A stretch of DNA of 48,685 nt from Dawidia cretensis (GTDB lineage Bacteria; Bacteroidota; Bacteroidia; Cytophagales; Cyclobacteriaceae), in NCBI RefSeq assembly GCF_018598175.1, contig NZ_JAHESE010000025.1, positions 64,001 through 112,685 on the forward strand, given 5' to 3'. The translations under genes were made by a program, and so were the position numbers. The notes under the pieces are model-generated. The model was not told the origin of the DNA and did no database searches. It was given only the letters and a program-made list of their open reading frames with translations. Shown in pieces: positions 1-8,829 of the stretch; the first letter of the stretch is position 1, and every line of letters starts with the position of its first letter.

Positions 1-3000
1 ACACTGTTCCAACAGGCGGTACGCCGCTGGCAGGCGTTTCCTCTAATAGCTATACCGTTAGTCTGGCTGCGACTACAACCTATTATGTTGCTACATTAGG
101 CAATGTTTGCCCTAGCACTAGCCGTACGCCGGTAACGTTTTATAAATATCCAGAGCCGTACATCGTCGCTACAAACGGCGGCTGGATATCGCCAGAATCG
201 CCGACTACGCTGTCGGTTACGGACTTCAATGGTCAGCCGGTAAGCTACGACACCTATCAATGGTTGGATGGCTCCGGAGTCCCCATCGCCGGAGCAACTG
301 AGCCGACGCTTTTAGTTGCATTTCCAGGACGGTTTCGAGTACGGGTTACAAAAGGCATGTCGGCACCCGTAGTGAGTCAGTACGAATCTCCAGTTCGGCT
401 CGGCCCGCGGCTTACGGATTATAACCATATTGTCATTAATACTATCCAAGTTCCGGGTGTGACGGATGGTTGGCCTGTTGATCGCCCGATAGAAGAAAAC
501 CAGGTGACCACGCAGTTTTTCGATGGGCTTGGGCGGCCCATGCAGACCGTGGTGATGCAGGGATCGCCTCAGCATCAGGACTTAGTCACGCCGGTTGTAT
601 ACGACAATTTTGGAAGATCAACCCGGACCTACCTGCCGACGGCTACCGGAAACAACGGTTATTACAAGGCCAACACCGGTTTGATCGACGCGGCAACAGG
701 CAATTACAAAGACGCCGCTGGTGCCACCTATGGTATAGGGTCCGCGAATAAGATCGCCGACGATAATCGCCCCTTCGGAGAAGTGGTACTGGAGTCTTCC
801 TTGCTTAACCGGCCGCTCAAAGAGTTTGGCCCCGGACAGGAATGGACAGCCAATAACAAATTTACGCAATATGATTACCGGGCGAACACGGTCAACGACA
901 ACGTGATTTGTTGGACAATCAATGCGTCCGGTATGCCCGTGCCCCGTGCTGCGCCCGCGGGGCCAGCCGTATATGAAGCAGCAAAACTTCATGTGAAAGT
1001 AACGACGGATGAGCGCGGCAATCCGGTGCAGGAATATACCAATACGGACAAGCAGCTTATTCTAAGACGCGTATACGCAGGGGACCTGACTGCCAATCCG
1101 CCCGTCGTATGGGCGGAAACCTATTACATTTACGATGACCTTGACCTGTTGCGTTACGTGCTGCCACCGGAACTGGTCAGTCAACTGACCGGCACGACGA
1201 CGCAAGCTCCTACCACAACGCAGCTGGCGAATTGGGCTTTTCAATACCGCTATGACACGCGCAAGCGCATGACGCAAAAGCAAGTCCCTGGCGCGGAACC
1301 AGTATACATGGTATATGACTTGCGGGATCGGCTCGTCTTGACACAAGACGGTGTTCAGCGGGCTGGTAACTATTGGTCTTTTACCAAGTATGACATGCTG
1401 GACCGTCCTATTCTCACAGGTGTAAAGGACACCACGACAGCCGTTTCACAGGAACTGATGCAATCGTCGGTGAACACACACTATTACAAGTCCTGGACCA
1501 GGCTCGGGGAATCTTTTGTAGGCTATGAGCAGGATAATATTCACGGGTATAGTAATCGATCATACCCGGTTTGTACGTCAGGCGCGTTGGTGGACGAGAA
1601 CCATTATCTTACGGTCACGTATTACGACAACTACATTTTTATACCGGCATGGCTTCAGACAACCTACCAATACGAGAGTGCTGGGTTGACACAGCCTGTA
1701 AGCTATGGTGGTCCTTACACATCGCCCGCTTCGGCATTCGGAAAGGTATTGGGGCAGGTCACCGGGATGAAAACCAAAGTACTGGATGAGGGCGTGCGCG
1801 GCGGATATATGTGGCTGAGGACCGTAACCTATTATGACAAGCAGTATCGCGCCGTTCAAACAGTGGCTGATAATTTTAAAGGCGGAGTAGACCGGCAGTC
1901 GATGTTGTACTCGTTTACCGGGCAGGTTTTACAATCACGGCTTGTCCATTCGGAACGTGACGTCGCCTGGACGGGTTTTGTAGGAACGCGGGTAATAGGC
2001 AATAAGCTGTATCGCAATATCGGAAACAATTCCAGGGGACAGGCAGGCGCCGTGTCGCGGCAGATTCTCCCGGCTGGTCAGGATGGGTGGCTGGAATTCA
2101 CAGCTTCAGAGCAAAACAAATCGCGGATGCTGGGATTTTCGGACCAGAATTTAGACGCGGACTATACTTCACTCGACTACGCTTTTTACTTGCGTGATGA
2201 TGGCGTATTGCAGGTTCGGGAAGATGGCGGCAAGGAAAAGCCGAGTACGGGGGCGAATATGTGGACGTATAAACCTGGTGATGTATTGCGTATTGCCCGG
2301 ATAGGCACGGCCGTCAAGTATTATAAAAATGGTGCCGAAATATATCCCGCAGAGATGTCCGTCACACAGACGAGCTCAACCACACCGTTGATGGTGGATG
2401 TGGCATTTTCCCAATCCCAGGGATCCCTTGTCGGCGTGCGGTCGTCTTTTTCCGGATCGACGCATACTGTCGGCCGTCGGTTTGTATACGACCATACAGG
2501 GCGGTTGACAGAAACGTATCATACCCTGGGACGTTCCGCGACCTGGAAAGACCGGGTCGGTACAGCGGTGCTCAGCGACGGTCTGACAAAGACCCTGACT
2601 ACTTCATCGTGGGACGCAGGGGCCGTTTCGAACGAATCGATCCCGGCAAATACGGACGGATGGATCGAGTTCCGGGCAGTGGAGCGTAATGTAGCGCGCA
2701 TGGTCGGTTTTACGGATCAGAACACAACAGCGAATTACAGTGATATGGACTACGCCGTCTACCTGCGTAACAACGGGGTTTTGTGGATCTATGAGAGCGG
2801 CCAGGATAAGGGTGTTTCCTTGTCCTACGCAGTCAATGATATTTTGCGAATTGAACGAAAGAACGGAACCGTTTATTACAAACTAAACGGCGAGACGATC
2901 TATACCAGTGCGACATCTTCAGCAAATGAGCTTCGTGCGGACTGCTCGATTTATACTCCGGGAGCCAAAATTGCATATGTATTCATGGGGACCAGCCCGG

Positions 3001-6000
3001 GAACATCGGAAGTGTTACTGACCCGTAATACCTACAACGAAGTTGGGCAACTGATAGGTAAAGATCTTCACAGCGCGAACGGTGCAACCGCCCAACAATC
3101 GATAGATTACCGGTATAACATTCGTGGTTGGATGACGTCTATCAATAACGCGTCGCTGACAAACGACGGGGCCATGAACGAAGACGTCGCTGGTAATGGA
3201 GATAAGGACTATTTCGGCATGAATCTGCTGTACAATACGGTCGATGCGGGACTCGGCAATACCGCGCAGTACGATGGCAATATTACCGGTATGACCTGGA
3301 GCCATAACCAGGGGCTCGGCGCGATCAAACAAAATGGGTACGTCTATGGTTATGATGCGATGAATCGAATTCAAAGTTCGCAGTTCAAGCAGCGTAACGC
3401 TACCACGTGGTCCGCGTTGGCAAACAACGGCTTTGCGGAGACAGGGTTTCGTTATGACCTGAATGGCAATCTCCTGAATCTTACGCGCAACGATAATCGT
3501 GTAACCGGCCTCACTATGGACGTATTGAATTATGACTATGGCACGGGTACGACGCGAAGCAACAAGCTGTTAAAAGTTATTGATACCGGAGACAAGGCAA
3601 CGGGTTTTGTCGACGGTGCGAATACAAGCAATGACTATAACTACGATGCAAACGGAAACATGTTACATGATCTGAATAAAGGCATCGGGTTCAGCCTGAC
3701 GGATCCGGCAAATATGATCTCCTATAATATCCTTAATCTTCCTCAGGTTGTCACCAAGGGAGATAACAGCATTCGATATATCTATGATGCCGCCGGCCGA
3801 AAGTTATCGCAGCAGGTAGGCTTCGCCTATGGCATGAAGAAGACCGATTATACAGGAGACTTCGTTTACGAAAACGATGTATTGCAATTCGTCCATCACG
3901 AAGAAGGTCGGGCTGTGATCGCTAATTCCGAGCTGGTGTACGCGAACACCTGTGACGTAGTATCACCTGATGTCACGGCGAAAGATGTGACCATCTCAGC
4001 AGTAACGATTGGCACGGAGAAGTACATCAAAGCGAAGACCAATGCGGCGGCACGCGCAGGAATCTTCCCGATCGGTTCCGGGGTGAACGTATTGCCGGGA
4101 GAGCGATATAAGATACGGGCAAAGGTGTACTGGACGAAAGGTACTGCCACTAGCAACCATCCTGCCAACATCCTGGTGACGCTTAACGGAAATGATATGG
4201 TGTGGCCAGGAGCGCTTATACCGCTTTCATCGACCATCAGGACAGAATCGTGGATTGAGCAGATCGTGACGATACCGTCGTCCGCGCCCGCCGACGCGTT
4301 GTTGGAAGTTGGTATTGTAGCCAATGGTACTACCTTCGCAGGCGAGGAGCTGTATTTGAATGAGTTTGAGATTGCCCGGTTGGCCGACGATATCCCCGAG
4401 TACCAATATTTCATGAAGGACCATCTCGGCAACGTCCGTCTGACGTTCACGACTAAACATGAGTCGGACACGGATATAGCAACGATGGAAGATGCCGCAG
4501 CGGACCAGGAGCGGACGCAGTTTATCGATTATGATGAGGCGGTAACGGTGAATGAGACGATTTTTGATCACACGCACATTAACAATTCAGCGCAGTCAAC
4601 GTTCCGCTCTGTTCGTTTAACGGGTGGAGCCAACGATACGTATGGATTAGCAAAATCAGTCAGTGTGATGCCGGGAGATGTTATAGAAGCAGAAGTGTGG
4701 GGCAAGTATGTCGATCCTGACAATACAACGCCGGAGCTGCAGGGTATTCTGACGTCGATGATTCCTGGATCAGGCGCAGGGGGTGCAGTGGTCGACGGTG
4801 GCACGGCAGTAACCCTGGGAGCATCTGCATTTCCGTTTGTGGCGTTGATTTCGCGTTCTGGGGATACGGGAAGTGGCCCTCGCGCGTATCTGAACTACTT
4901 GCTTTTTGACCGCAACGATCAGATAATCAGTCAGGGGTATCGTCGGATGACAACGGCTGCGCGAGAAGATGGCGCTACAGGAAGTCATGAGCGACTTCAA
5001 TTCGCCGGAAGTAACAAGATTGCGATTACGGAGCCGGGGTATATTTATTTCTTTTTTAGTTATGAGCCTAATGGCGTAACAGGAGATATTATGACAGAGG
5101 TGTATTTCGATGATTTTAAAGTAACCCATACGAAGTCGCCGGTGATTGAGACGGATGATTATTATCCGTTTGGGCTTACGTTCAATTCCTATCAGCGGCA
5201 AAATTCTATTCATAATCGCTGGAAATTCCAGGGGCAGGAGCACATTGATGACTTGAATCTAGGATGGGATTCGTTCAAGTGGAGAAACCATCAGCCGGAG
5301 ATAGGAAGATTTTTCAATGTAGATCTGTTATCTGAGAAATACTACTTCAACTCTCCCTATGCCTTTAGCGAAAATAAGGTTGTTGCTGATGTCGAGTTGG
5401 AAGGGTTGGAGTCGGTTAAAGCTAAGACAGTATATACTAACAATGCTAATGGAACCATCACGGCAACGTCGAGTACAATTGCAACTACTGAGAAATTGCA
5501 GGCTACGGTGGCAATAACTTCGGGTACAGTGATGGTAAGCGGTAAAATGGCTGGCATCGAGGTTGGGGCAGGTATTAAAACAGAAGAGACGGATTTAATT
5601 GGTTTTAGAGATAATGGATTTGTGTTTGGTGGATATAATGAAAGTGGTGATTACGTTGATCGCACGGGAGCGAGCGGAGGTGTCGGGTTGTTTTCTCTTG
5701 GAACTGAGGGTACGCGGATCAATGGTGTAGGAACGTCTTCGGATGTTTCTTTCTCAGTCGGCGGTTTAAAAAACACCGTGACTACAGACGCGGCCACCGG
5801 CACTCAAACGTATCAGCAAAGCTTTGATATTGGAGGCCTTACTTTAGGTATTGGAGTTGTTGGGGTTGATATTGGCCTTTCATATAAAACAGAGCAAACC
5901 GTGACGCAAACGACAACCACGTATAAAGGTGATATGGGGATTAAACCTTCCGGAGGTAGCAGTACATCAAAGCCAGCTACTGCGCCTAAACTCACCTGGC

Positions 6001-6050
6001 ATTATGTCCCCGGAGTAGATGCTTCGAAAATTAAAGAAATCATAAAGTAG
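1..6050 (+). CDS. RHS repeat protein with variable C-terminal tip (5' end outside window)
   Basis: The frame is open from base 3, so the gene begins left of the window; about 2015 codons are visible. In order: Ig-like repeats (to about 390), a DUF6443-like start with FFDGLGRPMQTV (about 520), YD-type repeats (YDMLDRP, YDAMNRI, YDLNGNL, YDAAGRK), two related FAM-like inserts (2081-2345 and 2651-2911), two beta-rich segments, the RHS core motif DHLGNVRLTF (about 4419), DDYYPFGLTF (about 5155) and SPYAFSENKVV (about 5355). The remaining 220 residues are a Gly/Thr-rich, more AT-rich tip not recognised as any toxin family. RHS proteins are large surface or secreted shells, often delivering a C-terminal toxin. 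The shell assignment is firm; toxin activity is inferred. Two small genes follow immediately. Confidence 0.93.
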   Translation, partial: TVPTGGTPLAGVSSNSYTVSLAATTTYYVATLGNVCPSTSRTPVTFYKYPEPYIVATNGGWISPESPTTLSVTDFNGQPVSYDTYQWLDGSGVPIAGATEPTLLVAFPGRFRVRVTKGMSAPVVSQYESPVRLGPRLTDYNHIVINTIQVPGVTDGWPVDRPIEENQVTTQFFDGLGRPMQTVVMQGSPQHQDLVTPVVYDNFGRSTRTYLPTATGNNGYYKANTGLIDAATGNYKDAAGATYGIGSANKIADDNRPFGEVVLESSLLNRPLKEFGPGQEWTANNKFTQYDYRANTVNDNVICWTINASGMPVPRAAPAGPAVYEAAKLHVKVTTDERGNPVQEYTNTDKQLILRRVYAGDLTANPPVVWAETYYIYDDLDLLRYVLPPELVSQLTGTTTQAPTTTQLANWAFQYRYDTRKRMTQKQVPGAEPVYMVYDLRDRLVLTQDGVQRAGNYWSFTKYDMLDRPILTGVKDTTTAVSQELMQSSVNTHYYKSWTRLGESFVGYEQDNIHGYSNRSYPVCTSGALVDENHYLTVTYYDNYIFIPAWLQTTYQYESAGLTQPVSYGGPYTSPASAFGKVLGQVTGMKTKVLDEGVRGGYMWLRTVTYYDKQYRAVQTVADNFKGGVDRQSMLYSFTGQVLQSRLVHSERDVAWTGFVGTRVIGNKLYRNIGNNSRGQAGAVSRQILPAGQDGWLEFTASEQNKSRMLGFSDQNLDADYTSLDYAFYLRDDGVLQVREDGGKEKPSTGANMWTYKPGDVLRIARIGTAVKYYKNGAEIYPAEMSVTQTSSTTPLMVDVAFSQSQGSLVGVRSSFSGSTHTVGRRFVYDHTGRLTETYHTLGRSATWKDRVGTAVLSDGLTKTLTTSSWDAGAVSNESIPANTDGWIEFRAVERNVARMVGFTDQNTTANYSDMDYAVYLRNNGVLWIYESGQDKGVSLSYAVNDILRIERKNGTVYYKLNGETIYTSATSSANELRADCSIYTPGAKIAYVFMGTSPGTSEVLLTRNTYNEVGQLIGKDLHSANGATAQQSIDYRYNIRGWMTSINNASLTNDGAMNEDVAGNGDKDYFGMNLLYNTVDAGLGNTAQYDGNITGMTWSHNQGLGAIKQNGYVYGYDAMNRIQSSQFKQRNATTWSALANNGFAETGFRYDLNGNLLNLTRNDNRVTGLTMDVLNYDYGTGTTRSNKLLKVIDTGDKATGFVDGANTSNDYNYDANGNMLHDLNKGIGFSLTDPANMISYNILNLPQVVTKGDNSIRYIYDAAGRKLSQQVGFAYGMKKTDYTGDFVYENDVLQFVHHEEGRAVIANSELVYANTCDVVSPDVTAKDVTISAVTIGTEKYIKAKTNAAARAGIFPIGSGVNVLPGERYKIRAKVYWTKGTATSNHPANILVTLNGNDMVWPGALIPLSSTIRTESWIEQIVTIPSSAPADALLEVGIVANGTTFAGEELYLNEFEIARLADDIPEYQYFMKDHLGNVRLTFTTKHESDTDIATMEDAAADQERTQFIDYDEAVTVNETIFDHTHINNSAQSTFRSVRLTGGANDTYGLAKSVSVMPGDVIEAEVWGKYVDPDNTTPELQGILTSMIPGSGAGGAVVDGGTAVTLGASAFPFVALISRSGDTGSGPRAYLNYLLFDRNDQIISQGYRRMTTAAREDGATGSHERLQFAGSNKIAITEPGYIYFFFSYEPNGVTGDIMTEVYFDDFKVTHTKSPVIETDDYYPFGLTFNSYQRQNSIHNRWKFQGQEHIDDLNLGWDSFKWRNHQPEIGRFFNVDLLSEKYYFNSPYAFSENKVVADVELEGLESVKAKTVYTNNANGTITATSSTIATTEKLQATVAITSGTVMVSGKMAGIEVGAGIKTEETDLIGFRDNGFVFGGYNESGDYVDRTGASGGVGLFSLGTEGTRINGVGTSSDVSFSVGGLKNTVTTDAATGTQTYQQSFDIGGLTLGIGVVGVDIGLSYKTEQTVTQTTTTYKGDMGIKPSGGSSTSKPATAPKLTWHYVPGVDASKIKEIIK

Positions 6051-6060
6051 ATGAAGTAAT

Positions 6061-6423
6061 ATGAAAAGTGAGGAGATAAGTAATCTGCTATTGGTACTTG
6101 TTGCCATAGCGTGGTACACCAAGATTTGGCTTCATTTTAACTATCTCAGGGTTAGTAAGGCGGAATTTAATGGATTAAACTTGGTGTCATTTCTTACTAA
6201 CCCAGCGAATTTTTTTAAGATTATTGCCGTGGTTTCGCCAATTTTCTTCCCGACTGGTGACAGCGATGTATCCAATACAAAGGTTGAAAAACGGAAGGTT
6301 TGGATTAGTATTCTATTTTTATGGGTGGTATTTGGGGTAGGCCTTTTCTATTTATACAAGCATCCGCCTTCTCGCGGAGTTAAGAAAATAGAATATGACT
6401 TTACTAAAAGCCCTACTGAATGA
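6061..6423 (+). CDS. Small membrane protein after the RHS tip, candidate immunity/accessory protein
   Basis: A 120-residue protein starting 10 bases after the RHS stop codon. Three hydrophobic stretches are visible: near the N-terminus (LLLVLVAIAW), in the middle (FFKIIAVVSPIFF) and near the C-terminus (ISILFLWVVFGVGLFYLY). It is probably an inner-membrane protein with short loops. No family is recognised. The tight spacing, the lower GC shared with the RHS tip and the ATGA overlap with the next gene suggest one transcript. In polymorphic toxin loci the gene directly after the toxin tip is usually the immunity gene, so that role is possible but unproven. Confidence 0.6.
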   Translation: MKSEEISNLLLVLVAIAWYTKIWLHFNYLRVSKAEFNGLNLVSFLTNPANFFKIIAVVSPIFFPTGDSDVSNTKVEKRKVWISILFLWVVFGVGLFYLYKHPPSRGVKKIEYDFTKSPTE

Positions 6424-6449
6424 CTTTGTCGACATTATTATTAAAAAAT

Positions 6450-6896
6450 ATGAAACAAGTGTTTATTGTTGCTTTGATGTTGTGGTCGCTTAATATGAGC
6501 GCGCAAGATGTGCCTCAGAAATTTGTGGATCAGTTCTTTAGTATATATCAGACGAAGGGAGCAAACGATGCGATTGATTACATTTTCTCGACCAACAGGT
6601 GGATGAATGAGTCGAAAGACCAGATTGAAAATGTAAAATTCAAGCTTAATGGTACCATAAAGCTAATCGGTAAGTATGAAGGCCATGACTTAATCACAAA
6701 AAAGACTGTTGGTGAGCATCTTTTAGTGTATACATTTCTGGTGCGATATGATCGGCAGCCACTCAGGTTTACCATGATGTTTTATAATCCCTCAAAGGAA
6801 TGGCGATTGTACAACTTCAGTTATGACGACTCCCTGGACGAAGAGTTGCAAGAAGCAGCGAAGGCTTATCGACTTAAAGAAAATCTGCAAAACTAG
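6450..6896 (+). CDS. Small exported protein, possibly NTF2-like fold
   Basis: The frame opens with an ATG at 6420 that overlaps the previous stop (ATGA). The ATG at 6450 is preferred because it puts a clean signal peptide first (MKQVFIVALMLWSLNMSAQ, cleavage after SAQ). The mature part of about 130 residues has an N-terminal helix (VDQFFSIYQTKGANDAIDYI) followed by alternating beta strands ending in a Trp/Tyr-rich strand (EWRLYNFSY). This looks like a small NTF2-like cone fold, judged by eye only. It is probably periplasmic. Position suggests an accessory or immunity role for the RHS tip. No specific family is recognised. Confidence 0.6.
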   Translation: MKQVFIVALMLWSLNMSAQDVPQKFVDQFFSIYQTKGANDAIDYIFSTNRWMNESKDQIENVKFKLNGTIKLIGKYEGHDLITKKTVGEHLLVYTFLVRYDRQPLRFTMMFYNPSKEWRLYNFSYDDSLDEELQEAAKAYRLKENLQN

Positions 6897-6931
6897 CTTT
6901 AGTCCACTTCTTGTCTTCGTGGATATGGCGA

Positions 6932-7290
6932 CTAACGTACCAGTGTCCCCACGACCTTCAACACATTCTCCGTGACAATCTTATGCCCGGCCGGGTTAGG
7001 ATGAATGCCATCGGCGATATTTAACTTCTCATCACCCGCTACGTCCTGTAGCAGGAAAGTATCAATGAGGTGTTATTTCCCTGGTCAATTCCGGATCGAT
7101 CTTTTGAAAGCTTGATGTATAAACGGCTACGAGTTTGGTGACACCATTACGCCGGCGATGACGAACTTTACGTTGGATTCTTGGCTTTTACCTCACCAAT
7201 TAGATCTACCAGTTTCCCCACATGTTGCCGCAGAAACCGTCATGGGCACCGAATCCCAGAGCGAAGATCTGAACGAGTTGACTATTTCCC
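6932..7290 (-). pseudogene. Decayed SGNH/GDSL arylesterase (TesA-like) remnant
   Basis: Read on the minus strand, the last 46 codons before a TAG at 6932-6934 give a typical C-terminus of TesA-like lysophospholipase/arylesterase, including FLLQDVAGDEKLNIAD and the block V motif DGIHPNPAGHKIV with the catalytic Asp and His. Further upstream, in other frames, come VKAKNPNVKFVIAGVMVSP and a degraded block III (GFGAHDG, normally GxNDG). In-frame stops and at least two frame changes separate these pieces, and no N-terminal GDS block is left. The gene is clearly dead, not a sequencing artefact of one base. It fills the gap between the RHS locus and the next gene. Confidence 0.8.
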
Positions 7291-7357
7291 ACTACCTTGC
7301 CAGTAAGTCAGAGGCAATGCTTAAATATCTGTAAGACAGTGCCTTCTTATTAAAAAA

Positions 7358-8626
7358 TCAATTAGCCGCCTTCTTCCGGTTAACTCCAAAGAATGCCCCG
7401 AGCGCCGAAAACGTCCCAACAGCGACTTCGTTAAACGCTTCGCTCACCTTCAAGTCAAGAAGGTTCAAACCCAACACGTAATACGCCGCGGCACACAACA
7501 ACCCAATCAACGCTGCATACAGGAAAGGCTTAAGACTGAATTTCTTACCACCTTTTAAAAACGTTAGCAAGGCGCCAAACAGACCACCTCCCAACGCTGC
7601 CACCAGGAATACCCAGGGAAACGTATAGGCTACAGTTATCTCGCTACGCTGCGTATTATCCTCGACCGAAATGGTCACATCGCCGATTCCCTCCGAGCGC
7701 AACATCACCGTCACCGGCTCATTATATTTTACCTCAATGGCTGAAGGCGTAATCGTTCCGCGCTCCGCCTGCAAAATTACCTTTCTCGACTTGCCGGAGT
7801 TTGAGCCGATATATCGGATGGTCACGGGTACTTCCTGTATCCCCAGGCCTTGCATCGATTTTCGCTCGATGGATAGTTGTAACGCGGGCTTGACGGGTAC
7901 AAACACGTCATAGCCGTTCGGGTTGAAATTGGTCACGAGCTTTACCAACGCCGAATCCTGAACGTCGCGCTCCATGAGCTCCACGTCGGATAACGGCAGG
8001 AAAAGGTGAGAAAGCTCAAGGCTCTTGGGAGTAATAGTACGAATCGTGTTGGACGTAATCTGCAGCGGGATCGGTTTATCCAACGCCGCGGCGTCTCCCG
8101 ACTCGTCTACCAATAAAAAGCTAATGGCTCCCGTAAACACGTCCTTCTCGGCATTAAACTCCAGCGGCACATTCGAAGCAAACGCAATGCGATACGTCCT
8201 GCTGGTGCCGTCGCTGGAAGATTTTTCAAAATGCAGCTCCGGAATAATTTTCAACTGCGACACATCAATCTTCGACGCCAGCGAGTCTTCCATTTTACCG
8301 ACTACCATCCGGGTTTCTTTTTCATCCAGCTTGCCAAGAGCACTACTATACTGAATCGTCTGACGTCCGTCCTCTACTTTAATCTCATCGCGGCGCAGCA
8401 GCTCCTTCGACCCATCCGCTTGTAGGACTTCGACCTTTTCCGTTGGACGTATATACTCCCGTACGGCAGGCGACACGCGTTGCAACTGGGGTTCCTGCTG
8501 CCGGGGAAGGACTTGTGCAGAAACACTGGCATTGTTCAGGGTGGCCGATCGGCGGCGCTGGCTCGCGGCCGGCAACGCCACCGTCAGCAACACAACGAGT
8601 AAATAAAAAACGGTTAGTTTCTTCAT
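7358..8626 (-). CDS. Unknown exported protein with C-terminal membrane domain
   Basis: A 422-residue protein with an N-terminal signal peptide (MKKLTVFYLLVVLLTVALPAASQ). A beta-rich periplasmic region of about 300 residues follows, including Ig-like segments (VPVTIRYIG, VMLRSEGIGDVTISVED). A C-terminal membrane region (about residues 338-420) has a Gly-rich segment (VAALGGGLFGALLTFL), a second span (FLYAALIGLLCAAAYYVLGL) and a final hydrophobic stretch (VAVGTFSALGAFFGV). I do not recognise the family. The layout suggests an envelope protein that senses or braces something from the periplasm. It has a terminator-like hairpin in its leader and is divergent from the helicase gene. Confidence 0.75.
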   Translation of the reverse strand: MKKLTVFYLLVVLLTVALPAASQRRRSATLNNASVSAQVLPRQQEPQLQRVSPAVREYIRPTEKVEVLQADGSKELLRRDEIKVEDGRQTIQYSSALGKLDEKETRMVVGKMEDSLASKIDVSQLKIIPELHFEKSSSDGTSRTYRIAFASNVPLEFNAEKDVFTGAISFLLVDESGDAAALDKPIPLQITSNTIRTITPKSLELSHLFLPLSDVELMERDVQDSALVKLVTNFNPNGYDVFVPVKPALQLSIERKSMQGLGIQEVPVTIRYIGSNSGKSRKVILQAERGTITPSAIEVKYNEPVTVMLRSEGIGDVTISVEDNTQRSEITVAYTFPWVFLVAALGGGLFGALLTFLKGGKKFSLKPFLYAALIGLLCAAAYYVLGLNLLDLKVSEAFNEVAVGTFSALGAFFGVNRKKAAN

Positions 8627-8648
8627 GTGCAGAGATTAAATATAAAAA

Positions 8649-8701
8649 CCCACCATACGTCAGGTATATTGACGCACGATGGGCTCCCGTCTATAAAGAT
8701 A
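8649..8701 (-). promoter_or_regulatory. Promoter candidate followed by a terminator-like leader hairpin
   Basis: On the minus strand, TATCTTTA (complement of 8694-8701) resembles the Bacteroidota -7 box TAnnTTTG. About ten bases on lies a 14-bp stem, CCCATCGTGCGTCA (8670-8683) with TGACGTATGGTGGG (8649-8662), a 7-base loop and three G-U pairs, then a T5 run (8644-8648). The start codon of the membrane-protein gene follows at 8626. No minus-strand gene lies upstream for this to terminate, since the neighbour is divergent. It may therefore be a leader attenuator or a 5' stabilising hairpin. The leader at 40877-40926 is built the same way. Confidence 0.55.
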
Positions 8702-8829
8702 AGAAGATTTAGTTAACCACCGCATACCCTAAAAGTGTCAAAATAGACCTGAAACACAGCCTCTTTGGGGGATTACTTATGCCAATCTTACCGTATTAAA
8801 CAGCGTCTATATAACCGATTGCGCCATCC

